Positions 1 to 8,964 of a stretch of DNA of 43,531 nt are shown in pieces (within the stretch, counting starts at the first letter, position 1; each line of letters begins with the position of its first letter). The notes below the pieces were generated by a model. That model made no database searches. It saw nothing but the letters and a program-made list of their open reading frames with translations, and had not been told where the DNA came from. This stretch comes from Brevibacterium sp. p3-SID960. GTDB lineage: Bacteria; Actinomycetota; Actinomycetes; Actinomycetales; Brevibacteriaceae. Location: positions 1-43,531 of the forward strand of contig NZ_JALXKS010000024.1 of the NCBI RefSeq assembly GCF_025144725.1, in the 5' to 3' direction. Position numbers and translations under genes: made by a program.

Positions 1-31
1 GTGGGTATTCATCGCCAGGGAAGCACCTGGG

Positions 32-835
32 TCAATCCTGCCTGAAGTACGACAGCAGGCGCAGGATCTCAACGTAGAGCCAGATGAGGGTCACCATGAG
101 CGAGAATGCGCAGGTCCAGGAGTACTTCTCCGGGATGCGGTGCTTGACGCCCTCTTCGATCATCTGGAAGTCAGCCACGAGGGTGAGCGAAGCGAGAATG
201 ACAGCGACGATGCCGATGACGACGCCGAGCGGCATCGTCATGCCCATGATGGTGATCTCGACGTTGCGGGCATTCATCGCACCACCGGTGAACATTGCGA
301 AAGCGAAATTCACGAGCGCGAAGATCGCATACCCGCCGACGGCGAGCATGAGGAACTTCGTCATCTTGCCGCTCATGCGCACGATGCGGAAGCGGAAGAG
401 AGCGAACATCAGGCCGAAGACGCACAGAGTGGCGAGCACAGCCTGAACGACGATGCCCTCGTAGGCGGCGTTGAACATACCGGAGATGCCGCCAAGGAAC
501 ACGCCCTCGACACCGGCATAGAGGAGGATGAGTCCCTTGTTCGGCTCGCGTTTGAAGGCGTTGACGAGGCCGAGGACGAGACCCAGCAGCATCGCCGGCA
601 GGGCGAGGACGGGCATGAACCAGCCGAGCACCGCACCGGCGAGCAGCACGGCGAAGCAGATGCCGGTCTTGATGAGGACGTCGTCATAGGTCATGACACG
701 CTCATCGACCGGGCGCTGCGGCTCGGCCGAGGGCTGCATGTACATCGAATTGAGCTCTTCGGCGCTTGGGGTGGCCGGCTGGTGGCCAGCCTTGATTCCC
801 TGTTCAAGGCCGCGTCGAACGAGCGGGTTGGACAT
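32..835 (-). CDS. Bax inhibitor-1 / YccA family membrane protein
   Basis: The product (267 aa) has a cytoplasmic, proline-rich N-terminus of about 60 residues followed by seven closely spaced hydrophobic segments ending about ten residues before the C-terminus. This is the size and layout of the bacterial Bax inhibitor-1 (TMBIM/YccA) family. Family members are proposed to be pH-sensitive calcium leak channels or partners of FtsH; the role here is inferred from family only. I chose the ATG at 835 because a GGAGG lies 8 bases upstream; an in-frame start at 871 would add 12 residues but lacks such a site. The gene is the last minus-strand gene in the window. About 220 bases separate it from the anticodon-nuclease gene upstream, enough for its own promoter. 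Its base composition is like the core genes, unlike that neighbour. Confidence 0.88.
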   Translation of the reverse strand: MSNPLVRRGLEQGIKAGHQPATPSAEELNSMYMQPSAEPQRPVDERVMTYDDVLIKTGICFAVLLAGAVLGWFMPVLALPAMLLGLVLGLVNAFKREPNKGLILLYAGVEGVFLGGISGMFNAAYEGIVVQAVLATLCVFGLMFALFRFRIVRMSGKMTKFLMLAVGGYAIFALVNFAFAMFTGGAMNARNVEITIMGMTMPLGVVIGIVAVILASLTLVADFQMIEEGVKHRIPEKYSWTCAFSLMVTLIWLYVEILRLLSYFRQD

Positions 836-1054
836 CCGTGTTACCTCCGGGTATCGCTGGTTTGTCGTCACGGTCCGCGACTGCCTGTCAGTCTACCGAA
901 GGAAGCTGTACGGACGCTGAGGCCGGGTGCGCTCTGGCCAGCCGTTATGCACCCGTTACCGACGCCTCGGCAACGGGTGCCCTTACGCTGACCAGCGAAC
1001 TATGTCTTACGCCCACCATTAAATTTCATGCACGAACCTGCATAAAGACTGATG

Positions 1055-3379
1055 CTAAGCAAATATCGAATTGAGCGGATCATCATTTCGACCAGTAGCT
1101 TGACACATATATCTGTAATGCTCACCATCAACGCTACGCAGAAGCTCTACGCAACGCCTGATATTCAGGCGTGTCAAACTGACATCCAAAGCAAGTTGCG
1201 CCTCACGACCCTCACCATGTGAAAAACGGTTGCAAAAGTCATAGACGTCACGGAACTCGGATTGGCAATCCTCCACTGCCAATTTCTCTATCTGACTACG
1301 GAACTCAGACATATGGGGCAATTGGAAGCTAGCGAAGGATTCAAGGAGACGGCGAGCCGCATTAGGCAGCAAAAACAAGGTGGTGTGATCGTCCGGGTTT
1401 TCGAGACCAGACAACAGCCGATCAAATAAGAAATGGTACTCAGAATTGTGCTGCAACAGAATTGGAGACACAGGCTTCAGCTCTGAAGCGCGTCGCCCAT
1501 TTGCATCATGCACGCACCGCATTTCCAAGAAGGAAACACGAGGAAATGCATCTTCAGCCTTAGCTGCTTCCCTCTCACTAGCGCTATTACTGCTTAGCTT
1601 CTTAAGAATACCATGACTTTTAGTCAGCTGGCTTTTCTGGGACGCGATCAGGAGGCGGAGCATTTCGAAATCGTGAGTGAGAATAATCGTTTGTCCATAT
1701 CGAGGCAATAGGTCGAGAAGCCAGGAGTGGGTGGAGAACACAGCCTCTCGGTCAAAACTACTGGATGGATCATCGATCACCACGATCCGCTCTTCGGGCC
1801 GGATCTCGACGGTTTCGTCCTCCAAGCACCTCAGAAAATAGATAAGAGCAACGGCATTTCTTTCACCTTCACTGAGATTTTTAGCTGGTTCACCGTCCCG
1901 TCGACAACGGTATGACTGGCCGTCACTCGAAACCTCAATCGTCAAATGGGACTTTCCATAGATAGAAGCTAGATCGCTACTGATACGCTGAGCCATCTCA
2001 TGACTCGAGTATCTCTCAGCCCGCGCCCGAGTCAAAAGTTGCTCAATTTGAGTAATCTCAGATGCGATACGGTCGCGCTCCTCAAATGCCTTGCCCTCTT
2101 CGCGGCAGAGTTCTCGAAAGTCAGCCGCCCGCTCGCCTAGCAAATGAGCTAGTATTGCTTCCGCGATCGATTCTTGACGGGATCCAGCTTCTTTAGCAAT
2201 TCCATTGTGCTGCCTGACAAGGTCTATTACGGTCTCACTGACCAGGCTCGGAACATCGCCGGGTTCCGCAAAATCACATTTCTCGGGCAGATGCCGTTTC
2301 TCCGTTAGATTCTGCTTGATCGTCGTGAGAAACTGCCGCACCTTCCCAACATCGCGAACCGCGTCGTCCCTCGCGCCTACGAATTTTTCCCTCAGATCGC
2401 TGTAGAGGTCGTCTTCTCCTGGCAACTGCGACTCCCATTGCTCATAAGACAATTGCACGTTTGCTACCCGGGCTAGTAGTTCGTCTGCCTCAGTCTGGAT
2501 TTGCCGCCGGGAGTCATCAAAGTGGTTCCTTAGCTCGATTAGTCTCGGCCCGTCGAGAGGCCCTTCACAAAAGTAGCAGTCACTTTTCCCTTCATGCAAT
2601 CGAAGTCCTGTTTCTAGCCAGCGCTGCAGCTCACCTTTACCAAGCAGATCCGAAATCAGCTGTCCGTCACTGTTTCGTTTCAATAGTTGCCACACTTCGT
2701 CTCTCAACGACCCCAAGGTCCCATCGGGCGGGGGTGGGATTGCTACAGTTGGAAGTGGGCCACGCGCTACCTCCTCCAAATTTCGCTCGTGCTCCTCCAA
2801 AGACGGATAGTCGGCAGTAGCTTCGCTGAGCAATTTTCTGACTCTCGGTACAGAGTAGCGATTCTTCGAATACTGCCGATGATCGACTTCACTTAGTGTT
2901 CCGACAATCGAGTCTTGCACCGCGCTCACTAGAGCTGCGGTAGCGTTCGCGGCAGCATTAGCTTTGTCACATGCATCTGGTTGAAGCGCCATGAGCTTCT
3001 GCAACTCTTCCTCGTGCTTTTTTTGACGCTTTTTAGCGTCTACCGCAGCTGACCCGAGCATGACTATAGCGGCGGCCTCGTCACCGTCAAGAAAGCTCTC
3101 AAGGTTCTCTTGGATCCAAGACTTAGAAAATACAGTAAGGGTTGACTCTCGCAACTGTTTGCCAGGCGGTAGTTTTACTCGTTTCTGGCTTTCGTCGACA
3201 AAAGATATAGGCTCCGCACAGACACCGTCACCAACCTGGTGCAGAAGTTCAGCAAACGTCGATTTCCCGCTGCCGTTATGGCCATAAATCACGGTTCTCT
3301 TACCGAATTTTGCGCCATTTTCAAATGTATCGGGCGTTAAGCTCCGAAACCGCCCATGCAGTTTAACATTGCCTATCAC
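1055..3379 (-). CDS. rloC: RloC-like anticodon nuclease (AAA ATPase with zinc hook)
   Basis: The 774-aa product has a split ABC ATPase head: Walker A GHNGSGKST at residues 33-41, signature LSEGER at 502-507, Walker B IVVIDDPSSSFD ending at 543, and a switch histidine in THD (568-570). Between the two halves lies a charged, probably coiled-coil region with a Cys-x-x-Cys at 268/271, placed like a Rad50/RloC zinc hook. After the ATPase come the residues expected of the PrrC/RloC anticodon nuclease triad: Arg676 and Glu680 in NAARRLLE, and His721 in RFSHGE. Family knowledge: RloC cleaves and excises the wobble base of a tRNA, blocking translation during phage infection or DNA damage. The start is a GTG behind AAAGGGG. 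The gene stands alone with no restriction genes beside it. It is visibly richer in A+T than its neighbours and uses ATA and TTA codons near its start, which suggests transfer. It could instead be a related AAA_13 protein without nuclease activity. Confidence 0.78.
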   Translation of the reverse strand: MIGNVKLHGRFRSLTPDTFENGAKFGKRTVIYGHNGSGKSTFAELLHQVGDGVCAEPISFVDESQKRVKLPPGKQLRESTLTVFSKSWIQENLESFLDGDEAAAIVMLGSAAVDAKKRQKKHEEELQKLMALQPDACDKANAAANATAALVSAVQDSIVGTLSEVDHRQYSKNRYSVPRVRKLLSEATADYPSLEEHERNLEEVARGPLPTVAIPPPPDGTLGSLRDEVWQLLKRNSDGQLISDLLGKGELQRWLETGLRLHEGKSDCYFCEGPLDGPRLIELRNHFDDSRRQIQTEADELLARVANVQLSYEQWESQLPGEDDLYSDLREKFVGARDDAVRDVGKVRQFLTTIKQNLTEKRHLPEKCDFAEPGDVPSLVSETVIDLVRQHNGIAKEAGSRQESIAEAILAHLLGERAADFRELCREEGKAFEERDRIASEITQIEQLLTRARAERYSSHEMAQRISSDLASIYGKSHLTIEVSSDGQSYRCRRDGEPAKNLSEGERNAVALIYFLRCLEDETVEIRPEERIVVIDDPSSSFDREAVFSTHSWLLDLLPRYGQTIILTHDFEMLRLLIASQKSQLTKSHGILKKLSSNSASEREAAKAEDAFPRVSFLEMRCVHDANGRRASELKPVSPILLQHNSEYHFLFDRLLSGLENPDDHTTLFLLPNAARRLLESFASFQLPHMSEFRSQIEKLAVEDCQSEFRDVYDFCNRFSHGEGREAQLALDVSLTRLNIRRCVELLRSVDGEHYRYMCQATGRNDDPLNSIFA

Positions 3380-3537
3380 GACCCGTCACCCCTTTAAGCC
3401 GATGCGCTCATATCCTTACGTTCTTTCACCGTAACGGGCCGTCAAACGTTCTGTCTACACAAGCAACCAGGTTACCAATAGGTGTTGCTCAAAGCGTTTG
3501 CTTTTAGTGTGGCACAGTAACGCAAAAAACCGGACGG

Positions 3538-5202
3538 TCACATCTGGTAGTGCGTCTGCGCGCCGGGGCCCATCGGGATGCCAGTGGCCCACCAGAGGAA
3601 GAACAGGATGCCCCATACGATGAACATCGCAAAGGACAGCGGGATCGTCAGCGACAGCAGCGTGCCGATGCCGGCGTCCTTCTTATAGCGCTGGATGAAC
3701 CCGAGGATCATGACGAAGTACGGGCTCATCGGCGAGATGATGTTCGTCGTCGAGTCGCCGATGCGGTAGACGGCCTGGGTGATCTCCGGGGCGATACCCA
3801 GCAGCATGAACATCGGGATGAGCACCGGGGCCATGAGTGTCCACAGGCCTGAACCGGAGGTGATGAACATCGCGCCGAGCGCGGTGAGCAGGTAGCCGCC
3901 GATGAGGATGAGGAAGGTAGTTGCGCCGATGTTCTGGAAGAACTCGGCACCGCGGATCGCGAGGATGACACCGAGGTTCGACATCGCGAACAGCGCCAGG
4001 AACTGGGAGGCGGCGAAGAACAGCACAAGGACCTGCACGAACGGGGCCACACCCTTGACCATCATCTCCGGGACATCGTTGGGGTGTTTGATGCTGCCGG
4101 TGACGACGCCGTAGACGATGCCGAGGACGAAGAAGCCCATGCCGATGAGCGGTGCGATGCCGGCCATCAGCCCGGATTCCATCGTGAAGCCGCCGTCGGC
4201 ATCGCGCAGGAAGGAGTTCTCAGGCCACGCGATAGCTACACAGGCGGCCACACCGATGATCGCGACGACGAGGGTGATGAGCATGCCGCGCTTCTCCAAC
4301 GCGGTAACCGGTGCGGAGAGGTCCTGGTCCTGGACGTCGCGGCCGGCGGTGCCGTCGTCGCTGCCGGCCGTTGCCGAGGCGGTGGTCACGGCGGCGCCGG
4401 AGCCGTTGCCTCCGCTGGTGGTGCTGGTGCCGTTCACTTCGGTGAGCTCCATCTGCTCACCGCGCTTGTTGAGCAGCAATTCGGTCACCAGCGTGATCGC
4501 CAGCGCCACGGCGAACATGGAGACGAAGTTGAAGTACAGGTTCGCCACCGGGGTGACGGTGTAGTTTTCGTCGATGATGTGGGAGGCAGAGGTCGAGATG
4601 CCGCCGAGGATCGCATCGAGGCTGTTGACGAACGGGGCGGCGGAGTAGCCACCGGAGACTGCGGCGTAGGCGACCGCGCAGCCGATGACCGGGTTGCGGC
4701 CGACGGCCTTGAACGCCAGCCCGCCGAGCGGGATGACGATCATGTAGGAGGCGTCGGAGGCGATCGAGGCGGCCGCACCGACGAGAGCGACGACCGGGGT
4801 GACCAGCCGCGGGGAAACGTTCGACAGGGCCGCGCGCATCATGGTGGGAAACAGACCCGACTGCTCAGCGACCGCCACACCGAAGAGCACGACGAGCACG
4901 AGTCCCAGCGCAGGGAAGGTGACGTAGCTTTCGGTGATGCCGGAGACGATCTCGCGCAGGCTCTCGGTCGAGAGCAGGTTGACGACGGCGACTTCCTCGT
5001 CATCTGCCGGATTGACGGCGGAGACGCCGGCACTGGCAAGCCACCAGGACAGCAGCATGACGATGGCGGCAAGGCTGAGGAACAGCCAGAAGGGGTGCGG
5101 GAGCTTGTTGCCGGCCTTCTCGATGAGGACCAGCGACTTCATCAGCCAGCTGAGGTCCTCATCGGACTTCTGCTTTCCCGGATGTGCTGCTGCAGTGGAC
5201 AT
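3538..5202 (-). CDS. AbgT-family transporter
   Basis: This 554-aa polytopic membrane protein has about a dozen hydrophobic segments. Conserved-looking stretches are VSGGYSAAPFVNSLDAILGG near residue 185, GDSTTNIISPMSPYFV near 485, and IMWG-like turns in the last helix. These match the AbgT family (E. coli AbgT imports p-aminobenzoyl-glutamate; other members have been reported to export sulfonamides). The substrate here is unknown. A polar insert rich in Ser, Gly, Thr and Ala (roughly residues 250-300) separates two membrane halves and makes the protein somewhat longer than typical members of about 510 aa. The N-terminus MSTAAAH starts at an ATG behind a weak GAAAGATC site. No abgA/abgB peptidase genes adjoin it, so a folate-catabolite scavenging operon is not indicated. 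A T6 run follows the stop codon closely on the coding strand and may aid termination. Confidence 0.86.
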   Translation of the reverse strand: MSTAAAHPGKQKSDEDLSWLMKSLVLIEKAGNKLPHPFWLFLSLAAIVMLLSWWLASAGVSAVNPADDEEVAVVNLLSTESLREIVSGITESYVTFPALGLVLVVLFGVAVAEQSGLFPTMMRAALSNVSPRLVTPVVALVGAAASIASDASYMIVIPLGGLAFKAVGRNPVIGCAVAYAAVSGGYSAAPFVNSLDAILGGISTSASHIIDENYTVTPVANLYFNFVSMFAVALAITLVTELLLNKRGEQMELTEVNGTSTTSGGNGSGAAVTTASATAGSDDGTAGRDVQDQDLSAPVTALEKRGMLITLVVAIIGVAACVAIAWPENSFLRDADGGFTMESGLMAGIAPLIGMGFFVLGIVYGVVTGSIKHPNDVPEMMVKGVAPFVQVLVLFFAASQFLALFAMSNLGVILAIRGAEFFQNIGATTFLILIGGYLLTALGAMFITSGSGLWTLMAPVLIPMFMLLGIAPEITQAVYRIGDSTTNIISPMSPYFVMILGFIQRYKKDAGIGTLLSLTIPLSFAMFIVWGILFFLWWATGIPMGPGAQTHYQM

Positions 5203-5350
5203 GGCGGGGATCTTTCACTCGGAGACAACGGCGATTCGGCGCGCGGCTTGTAGCCTACTACAGCACAGGAATGACAGCCATGCGATGCATTCGCAGAAGA
5301 GATCTTCCCCACTGCCGGGTCCGCACTCCGGCCGATAGGTCTCCAGATGC

Positions 5351-5386
5351 CTCGACGGGCCCTGCCGTCGTGCAGGGCCCGTTGAG
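5351..5386 (-). terminator. Strong hairpin downstream of ino1
   Basis: CTCGACGGGCCCTGC (5351-5365) pairs with GCAGGGCCCGTTGAG (5372-5386) around a 6-base loop: 15 pairs with one G-T. It lies about 70 bases beyond the ino1 stop codon on the minus strand. There is no long U-tract on that strand, so termination there is inferred from stem strength. Confidence 0.65.
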
Positions 5387-5408
5387 TTCGTTCAGCGGCG
5401 CGGACGCG

Positions 5409-5475
5409 CCCGGTTCAGGGTTCTCTACGCCCGGTTCAGCGTTCGATGCGCCCGGTTCAGCGTTCGATGCGCCCG
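5409..5475. repeat. 21-bp tandem repeat across the ino1 stop codon
   Basis: The sequence CCCGGTTCAG begins at 5409, 5430 and 5451, and a truncated copy begins at 5472, giving an exact 21-bp period. The first copy differs by a few bases. The repeat carries the ino1 stop codon (5457-5459) and the codons for its last residues (GRIER), so the extra copies look like duplications of the gene's 3' end. Because the unit is seven codons long and includes the stop, the duplication leaves the protein unchanged. Confidence 0.9.
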
Positions 5476-6542
5476 GCGATGAAGTCTTCGACGGCCTGGC
5501 GGGCCAGTTCGTCGTTCTGCTGCTCGGGTGGGGACTTCATGAAGAAGGACGAGGCGGAGATGAGCGCACCGCCGACACCGCGGTCGAGGCCGATCTTCGC
5601 AGCTCGGATCGCGTCGATGATGACGCCGGCGGAGTTCGGGGAGTCCCACACCTCCAGCTTGTACTCCAGCGACACCGGAGCATCGCCGAAGTTGCGGCCC
5701 TCGAGGCGCACATAGGCCCACTTGCGGTCATCGAGCCACTGCACGTAGTCGCTGGGGCCGATGTGGACGTCCTTGTCGGTCAGTTCGGCAGACGTGTTCG
5801 AGGTCACCGCCTGGGTCTTGGAGATCTTCTTCGATTCCAGCCGGTCGCGTTCGAGCATGTTCTTGAAGTCCATGTTGCCGCCGACGTTGAGCTGATAGGT
5901 GCGGTCGAGGACGACGCCGCGGTCTTCGAACAGCCGAGCCATGACCCGGTGGGTGATCGTCGCACCGATCTGGCTCTTGATGTCGTCACCGACGATCGGA
6001 ACCCCGGCCGCACGGAACTTGTCGTCCCATTCCTTGGTGCCGGCGATGAACACCGGCAGGGCGTTGACGAAGGCGACGCCGGCATCGATCGAGGCCTGGG
6101 CGTAGAACTCGGTGGCCTCCTGCGAGCCGACCGGCAGGTAGCACACGAGCACATCGGCCTGAGCATCGCGCAGCGCCTGGGCGACGTCGACGGGTTCGGC
6201 GGCGGATTCGGTGATCGTCTCGCGGTAGTAGCGCCCGAGACCGTCGAGCGTCGGACCGCGCTGCACCTTCACGCCGGTGTTCTCGACATCGCAGATCTTG
6301 ATCGTGTTGTTCTGTCCGGCGCGCATCGCCTCGGCGATGTCGAGGCCGACCTTGGCCTCGTCGACGTCGAAGGCGGCGACGAACTCGAGGTCGCTGACGT
6401 GGTAGTCACCGAAGTTCACGTGCATGAGACCGGGGATGGTGTCCTCAGGGGAAGCGTCCGCGTAGTACGTGACGCCTTCGACGAGGGACGTTGCGCAGTT
6501 GCCCAATCCGGCGATTGCGACGCGAATCGGTTGAGTTGTCAC
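5457..6542 (-). CDS. ino1: Inositol-3-phosphate synthase
   Basis: The enzyme converts glucose 6-phosphate to 1D-myo-inositol 3-phosphate with internal NAD+/NADH cycling, the first step toward phosphatidylinositol and mycothiol in actinobacteria. The N-terminus holds the NAD-binding glycine motif [16 protein letters not shown] (about residues 8-23), and the body contains the family stretches [16 protein letters not shown] and [13 protein letters not shown] chose the GTG at 6542, giving 361 aa, the usual actinobacterial length, because AGGAAAGG lies nine bases upstream; an upstream in-frame start (6608) would add 22 poorly conserved residues. The gene is monocistronic as far as can be seen: about 210 bases separate it from prfC, and it ends in a tandem repeat and a strong hairpin. 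No adjacent PadR-type regulator is present, unlike the mycobacterial arrangement. Confidence 0.95.
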   Translation of the reverse strand: MTTQPIRVAIAGLGNCATSLVEGVTYYADASPEDTIPGLMHVNFGDYHVSDLEFVAAFDVDEAKVGLDIAEAMRAGQNNTIKICDVENTGVKVQRGPTLDGLGRYYRETITESAAEPVDVAQALRDAQADVLVCYLPVGSQEATEFYAQASIDAGVAFVNALPVFIAGTKEWDDKFRAAGVPIVGDDIKSQIGATITHRVMARLFEDRGVVLDRTYQLNVGGNMDFKNMLERDRLESKKISKTQAVTSNTSAELTDKDVHIGPSDYVQWLDDRKWAYVRLEGRNFGDAPVSLEYKLEVWDSPNSAGVIIDAIRAAKIGLDRGVGGALISASSFFMKSPPEQQNDELARQAVEDFIAGRIER

Positions 6543-6752
6543 TGTTGTCGACCTTTCCTGATGAACGCCTTCGTATTGTGAAGAGGTATGCCTGCCCAGC
6601 GGGATCATGATGTGACAGCCCTTGTGAAGGCACAGATGACCATCTTAGTCCTCTCCTGGACCGGTTCAAAGCTGCATGATCTTCTATTCCTGGCGGGCGA
6701 GATCGTCACATGTTCACCAGCGTATGCGATGTGCCGGCGCCGAGGTCGTGGT

Positions 6753-8348
6753 TCAGGAGACGACGAGGGGTTCGAGGACGAGTTCGGGGTGCTGTCGTTC
6801 GACGCCCTGGAGCCGCCACCGGTCGGAGAACAGTGCCAGCAGTTCGCCGTCGGAGCGCGAGAGCACCTCGACGGAGCGCTCCCGGGCCAGAGTCGGCACA
6901 CATTCCGCAGTCGTGCGGCGGGCGATCGTGTAGGGCAGCGGCTCGAGCCGGCAGGGGGCGTTGAACTCCTGGACCATGCGGTCTTCGGCGACCTCGAACT
7001 GCATCGGGCCGACCGCGCCGAGCACGGGCGCTTGGTCGCCGCGCAGGTCGGAGCGCAGCACTTGGACGACGCCTTCGTGGTCGAGCTGTTCGATGCCGCG
7101 GCGGAACTGTTTGTACTTCGAAGAGTCCTTGGCGCGGATGACCATGAAGTGCTCTGGTGAGAAGGTCGGGATGCCGGGGAACTCGACAGGCTGATCCAGG
7201 TACAGCGAGTCGCCGACCCGCAAGGCGGAGGCGTTGACGAGGCCGACGACGTCACCGGGGAAGGCTTCGTCGATGACGGCACGGTCGCGGCCGAAGACCT
7301 GCTGGGCGTACTTTGTGGCGAAGGGTTTGCCGGTCGAGGCATGGGTGACGACCATGCCGCGTTCGAACACGCCGGAGCACACGCGGATATAGGCCAGCCG
7401 GTCGCGGTGGTTGGCGTCCATGCCGGCCTGCACCTTGAACACGAAGCCGGAGAACGGCGCGTCGACCGGCCGGTCCGTCCCATCCTTGTCCGCCCGCGCC
7501 TCGGCGGCGGGAGCGAGGTCGACGAGGGTGTCGAGGATCTTGTGCACACCGAAGTTGAGCACCGCGGCAGCGAACATCACCGGTGTCGACTTCGCTGCGA
7601 GGAAGGAGACCTGGTCGTGGTTCTGTTCCTCCATCTCCAGCAGCTCGGACTCATCGACGGCGGTGGTGAAGGCTTCGCCTTCGAGGGCTGCGGCGGCCTC
7701 GGCGTCCATTGTCTCCTCACCGGCGATCGAGGCACCGCCGTCGGAGCGGGTGTACTTCGTGTAGGTGCCATCCTCCCGGTTGAGCACGCCGCGGAAGTCA
7801 CCGGAGACGCCGACCGGCCAGGTCAGCGGGGTCGGCAGCATGCCGGTGCGTTCGCGGATCTCGTCCATCAGCTCAAGCGGTTCGAGACCGGGCCGGTCCC
7901 ACTTGTTGATGACGGTGATGATCGGGATGTTGCGGTGCGCACAGACTTCGAAGAGCTTCATCGTCTGCGTCTCCAGGCCCTTGGCGGCGTCGACGAGCAT
8001 GATCGTGCAGTCGACCGAGGAGAGCACCCGGTAGGTGTCTTCGGAGAAGTCGGCGTGGCCGGGGGTGTCGATGAGGTTGAGGACCGCGTCCCGGTACTCG
8101 AACTGCAGGGCGGCTGAGGAGATCGAGATGCCGCGCTCCTGCTCCATCTTCTGCCAGTCCGACACGGTCGCCCGGCGGCCGGCCTTGCCGTGGGTGGCGC
8201 CGGCCTGCCCGATGACCCGGGCGTGCAGGGCCAGCGCCTCAGTCAGGGTCGACTTACCGGCATCAGGGTGGGAGATGACCGCGAAGGTGCGCCTGCGGGC
8301 GGCCTGTTCGCGGATGGTCTTCGGGCTGTAGTCACCGGTGGAAGTCAC
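6753..8348 (-). CDS. prfC: Peptide chain release factor 3
   Basis: RF3 is the translational GTPase that recycles RF1/RF2 from the ribosome after peptide release. The G-domain motifs are clear: SHPDAGKST (residues 26-34), DTPGHADF (G3) and NKWDRPG (G4, where many homologues have NKLDR). The C-terminal part matches elongation-factor-like domains II and III of RF3, for example GAVGPMQFEV. I chose the GTG at 8348 (531 aa, the usual size for RF3), which begins VTSTGDYSPKTIREQAARRR; the frame also opens at a GTG at 8405, which would add 19 unconserved residues. The ribosome site before 8348 is weak. A small membrane-protein gene starts on the opposite strand about 125 bases upstream, so the intervening region probably holds divergent promoters. 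Confidence 0.95.
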   Translation of the reverse strand: MTSTGDYSPKTIREQAARRRTFAVISHPDAGKSTLTEALALHARVIGQAGATHGKAGRRATVSDWQKMEQERGISISSAALQFEYRDAVLNLIDTPGHADFSEDTYRVLSSVDCTIMLVDAAKGLETQTMKLFEVCAHRNIPIITVINKWDRPGLEPLELMDEIRERTGMLPTPLTWPVGVSGDFRGVLNREDGTYTKYTRSDGGASIAGEETMDAEAAAALEGEAFTTAVDESELLEMEEQNHDQVSFLAAKSTPVMFAAAVLNFGVHKILDTLVDLAPAAEARADKDGTDRPVDAPFSGFVFKVQAGMDANHRDRLAYIRVCSGVFERGMVVTHASTGKPFATKYAQQVFGRDRAVIDEAFPGDVVGLVNASALRVGDSLYLDQPVEFPGIPTFSPEHFMVIRAKDSSKYKQFRRGIEQLDHEGVVQVLRSDLRGDQAPVLGAVGPMQFEVAEDRMVQEFNAPCRLEPLPYTIARRTTAECVPTLARERSVEVLSRSDGELLALFSDRWRLQGVERQHPELVLEPLVVS

Positions 8349-8472
8349 CCAAGAGAGTCTAGTACTTTGAGGGTGGCGCCGATACCGTGGGGATGATGCC
8401 GGCACGTCGGTCGGCGCTCACTCCTTGTCTCTCCCAATGACCTGTTTCTCTCCCGATGACGCTGAGGACTCC

Positions 8473-8853
8473 ATGAACCAGCACTCCGAGTACTCGCAGG
8501 TCGCCCGCGACCCCGAGCGTCGGGACAGACTCATCAAAGCACTCCCGCTTCTCATCGCTGCAATCGTCTCACTTCCGCTCGTGTGGCTGTCACTGCGGTT
8601 CTCGCTCATGGTCGGCCAGATCGCCTACTACGTCATCCTCATGGGCACCTCGGCGCTGAACATCCTGGGCCTGGGCATCATGACGCTGCTGGGCGCAGCC
8701 GGTCTCATCGGCGCGATCGTGTGCCTGTGGCGCGGGTTCAAACACCGCACCTGGAAGTGGCGGATCGGCTGGGCGCTCGGGGCGATCGCCTGTGCTGGTG
8801 CGCTGCCGCTGAGCTGGGTGCTGCTCGGCTACACCTCCGGCCCGCCCCTCTGA
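8473..8853 (+). CDS. Small membrane protein of unknown function
   Basis: I do not recognise the family. The 126-aa product has a charged N-terminus of about 25 residues and three to four hydrophobic helices (roughly residues 25-50, 55-85, 100-120) with a basic turn, RGFKHRTWKWR, between the last two. I chose the ATG at 8473 because TGAGGA lies about six bases upstream; in-frame TTG (8425) and ATG (8437) codons lie upstream without an obvious site. It is divergent from prfC and convergent with hrpA, with a short repeat array between its stop codon and hrpA's. Confidence 0.7.
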   Translation: MNQHSEYSQVARDPERRDRLIKALPLLIAAIVSLPLVWLSLRFSLMVGQIAYYVILMGTSALNILGLGIMTLLGAAGLIGAIVCLWRGFKHRTWKWRIGWALGAIACAGALPLSWVLLGYTSGPPL

Positions 8854-8861
8854 TCTCGCGT

Positions 8862-8943
8862 GTCTGATCCTGCCGGTCTGATCCTGCCTGTCTGATCCTG
8901 TCCTGCCTGTCTGATCCTGCCGGCCTGATCCTGCCTGTCTGAT
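8862..8943. repeat. 14-bp tandem repeats between convergent genes
   Basis: Units of GTCTGATCCTGCC(G/T) begin at 8862, 8876, 8890, 8909, 8923 and partially at 8937. The third unit carries five extra bases. The array fills the gap between the stop codons of the small membrane protein and hrpA. No stem is evident inside a unit. Confidence 0.9.
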
Positions 8944-8964
8944 GCGATCGGACCCCGTCCAGAC

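Noticed and set aside
1055..5202. Restriction-modification locus around the anticodon nuclease
   Set aside because: The neighbours are a Bax-inhibitor protein and an AbgT transporter; no hsd-like gene is in the window.
4084..5253. Long plus-strand reading frame opposite the AbgT transporter gene (similar ones at 140-991, 22991-24445, 31279-33075, 38770-40404)
   Set aside because: High-GC genes produce long antisense frames; these are His/Asp/Gly/Arg-rich without domains, and the opposite strand encodes recognisable proteins.
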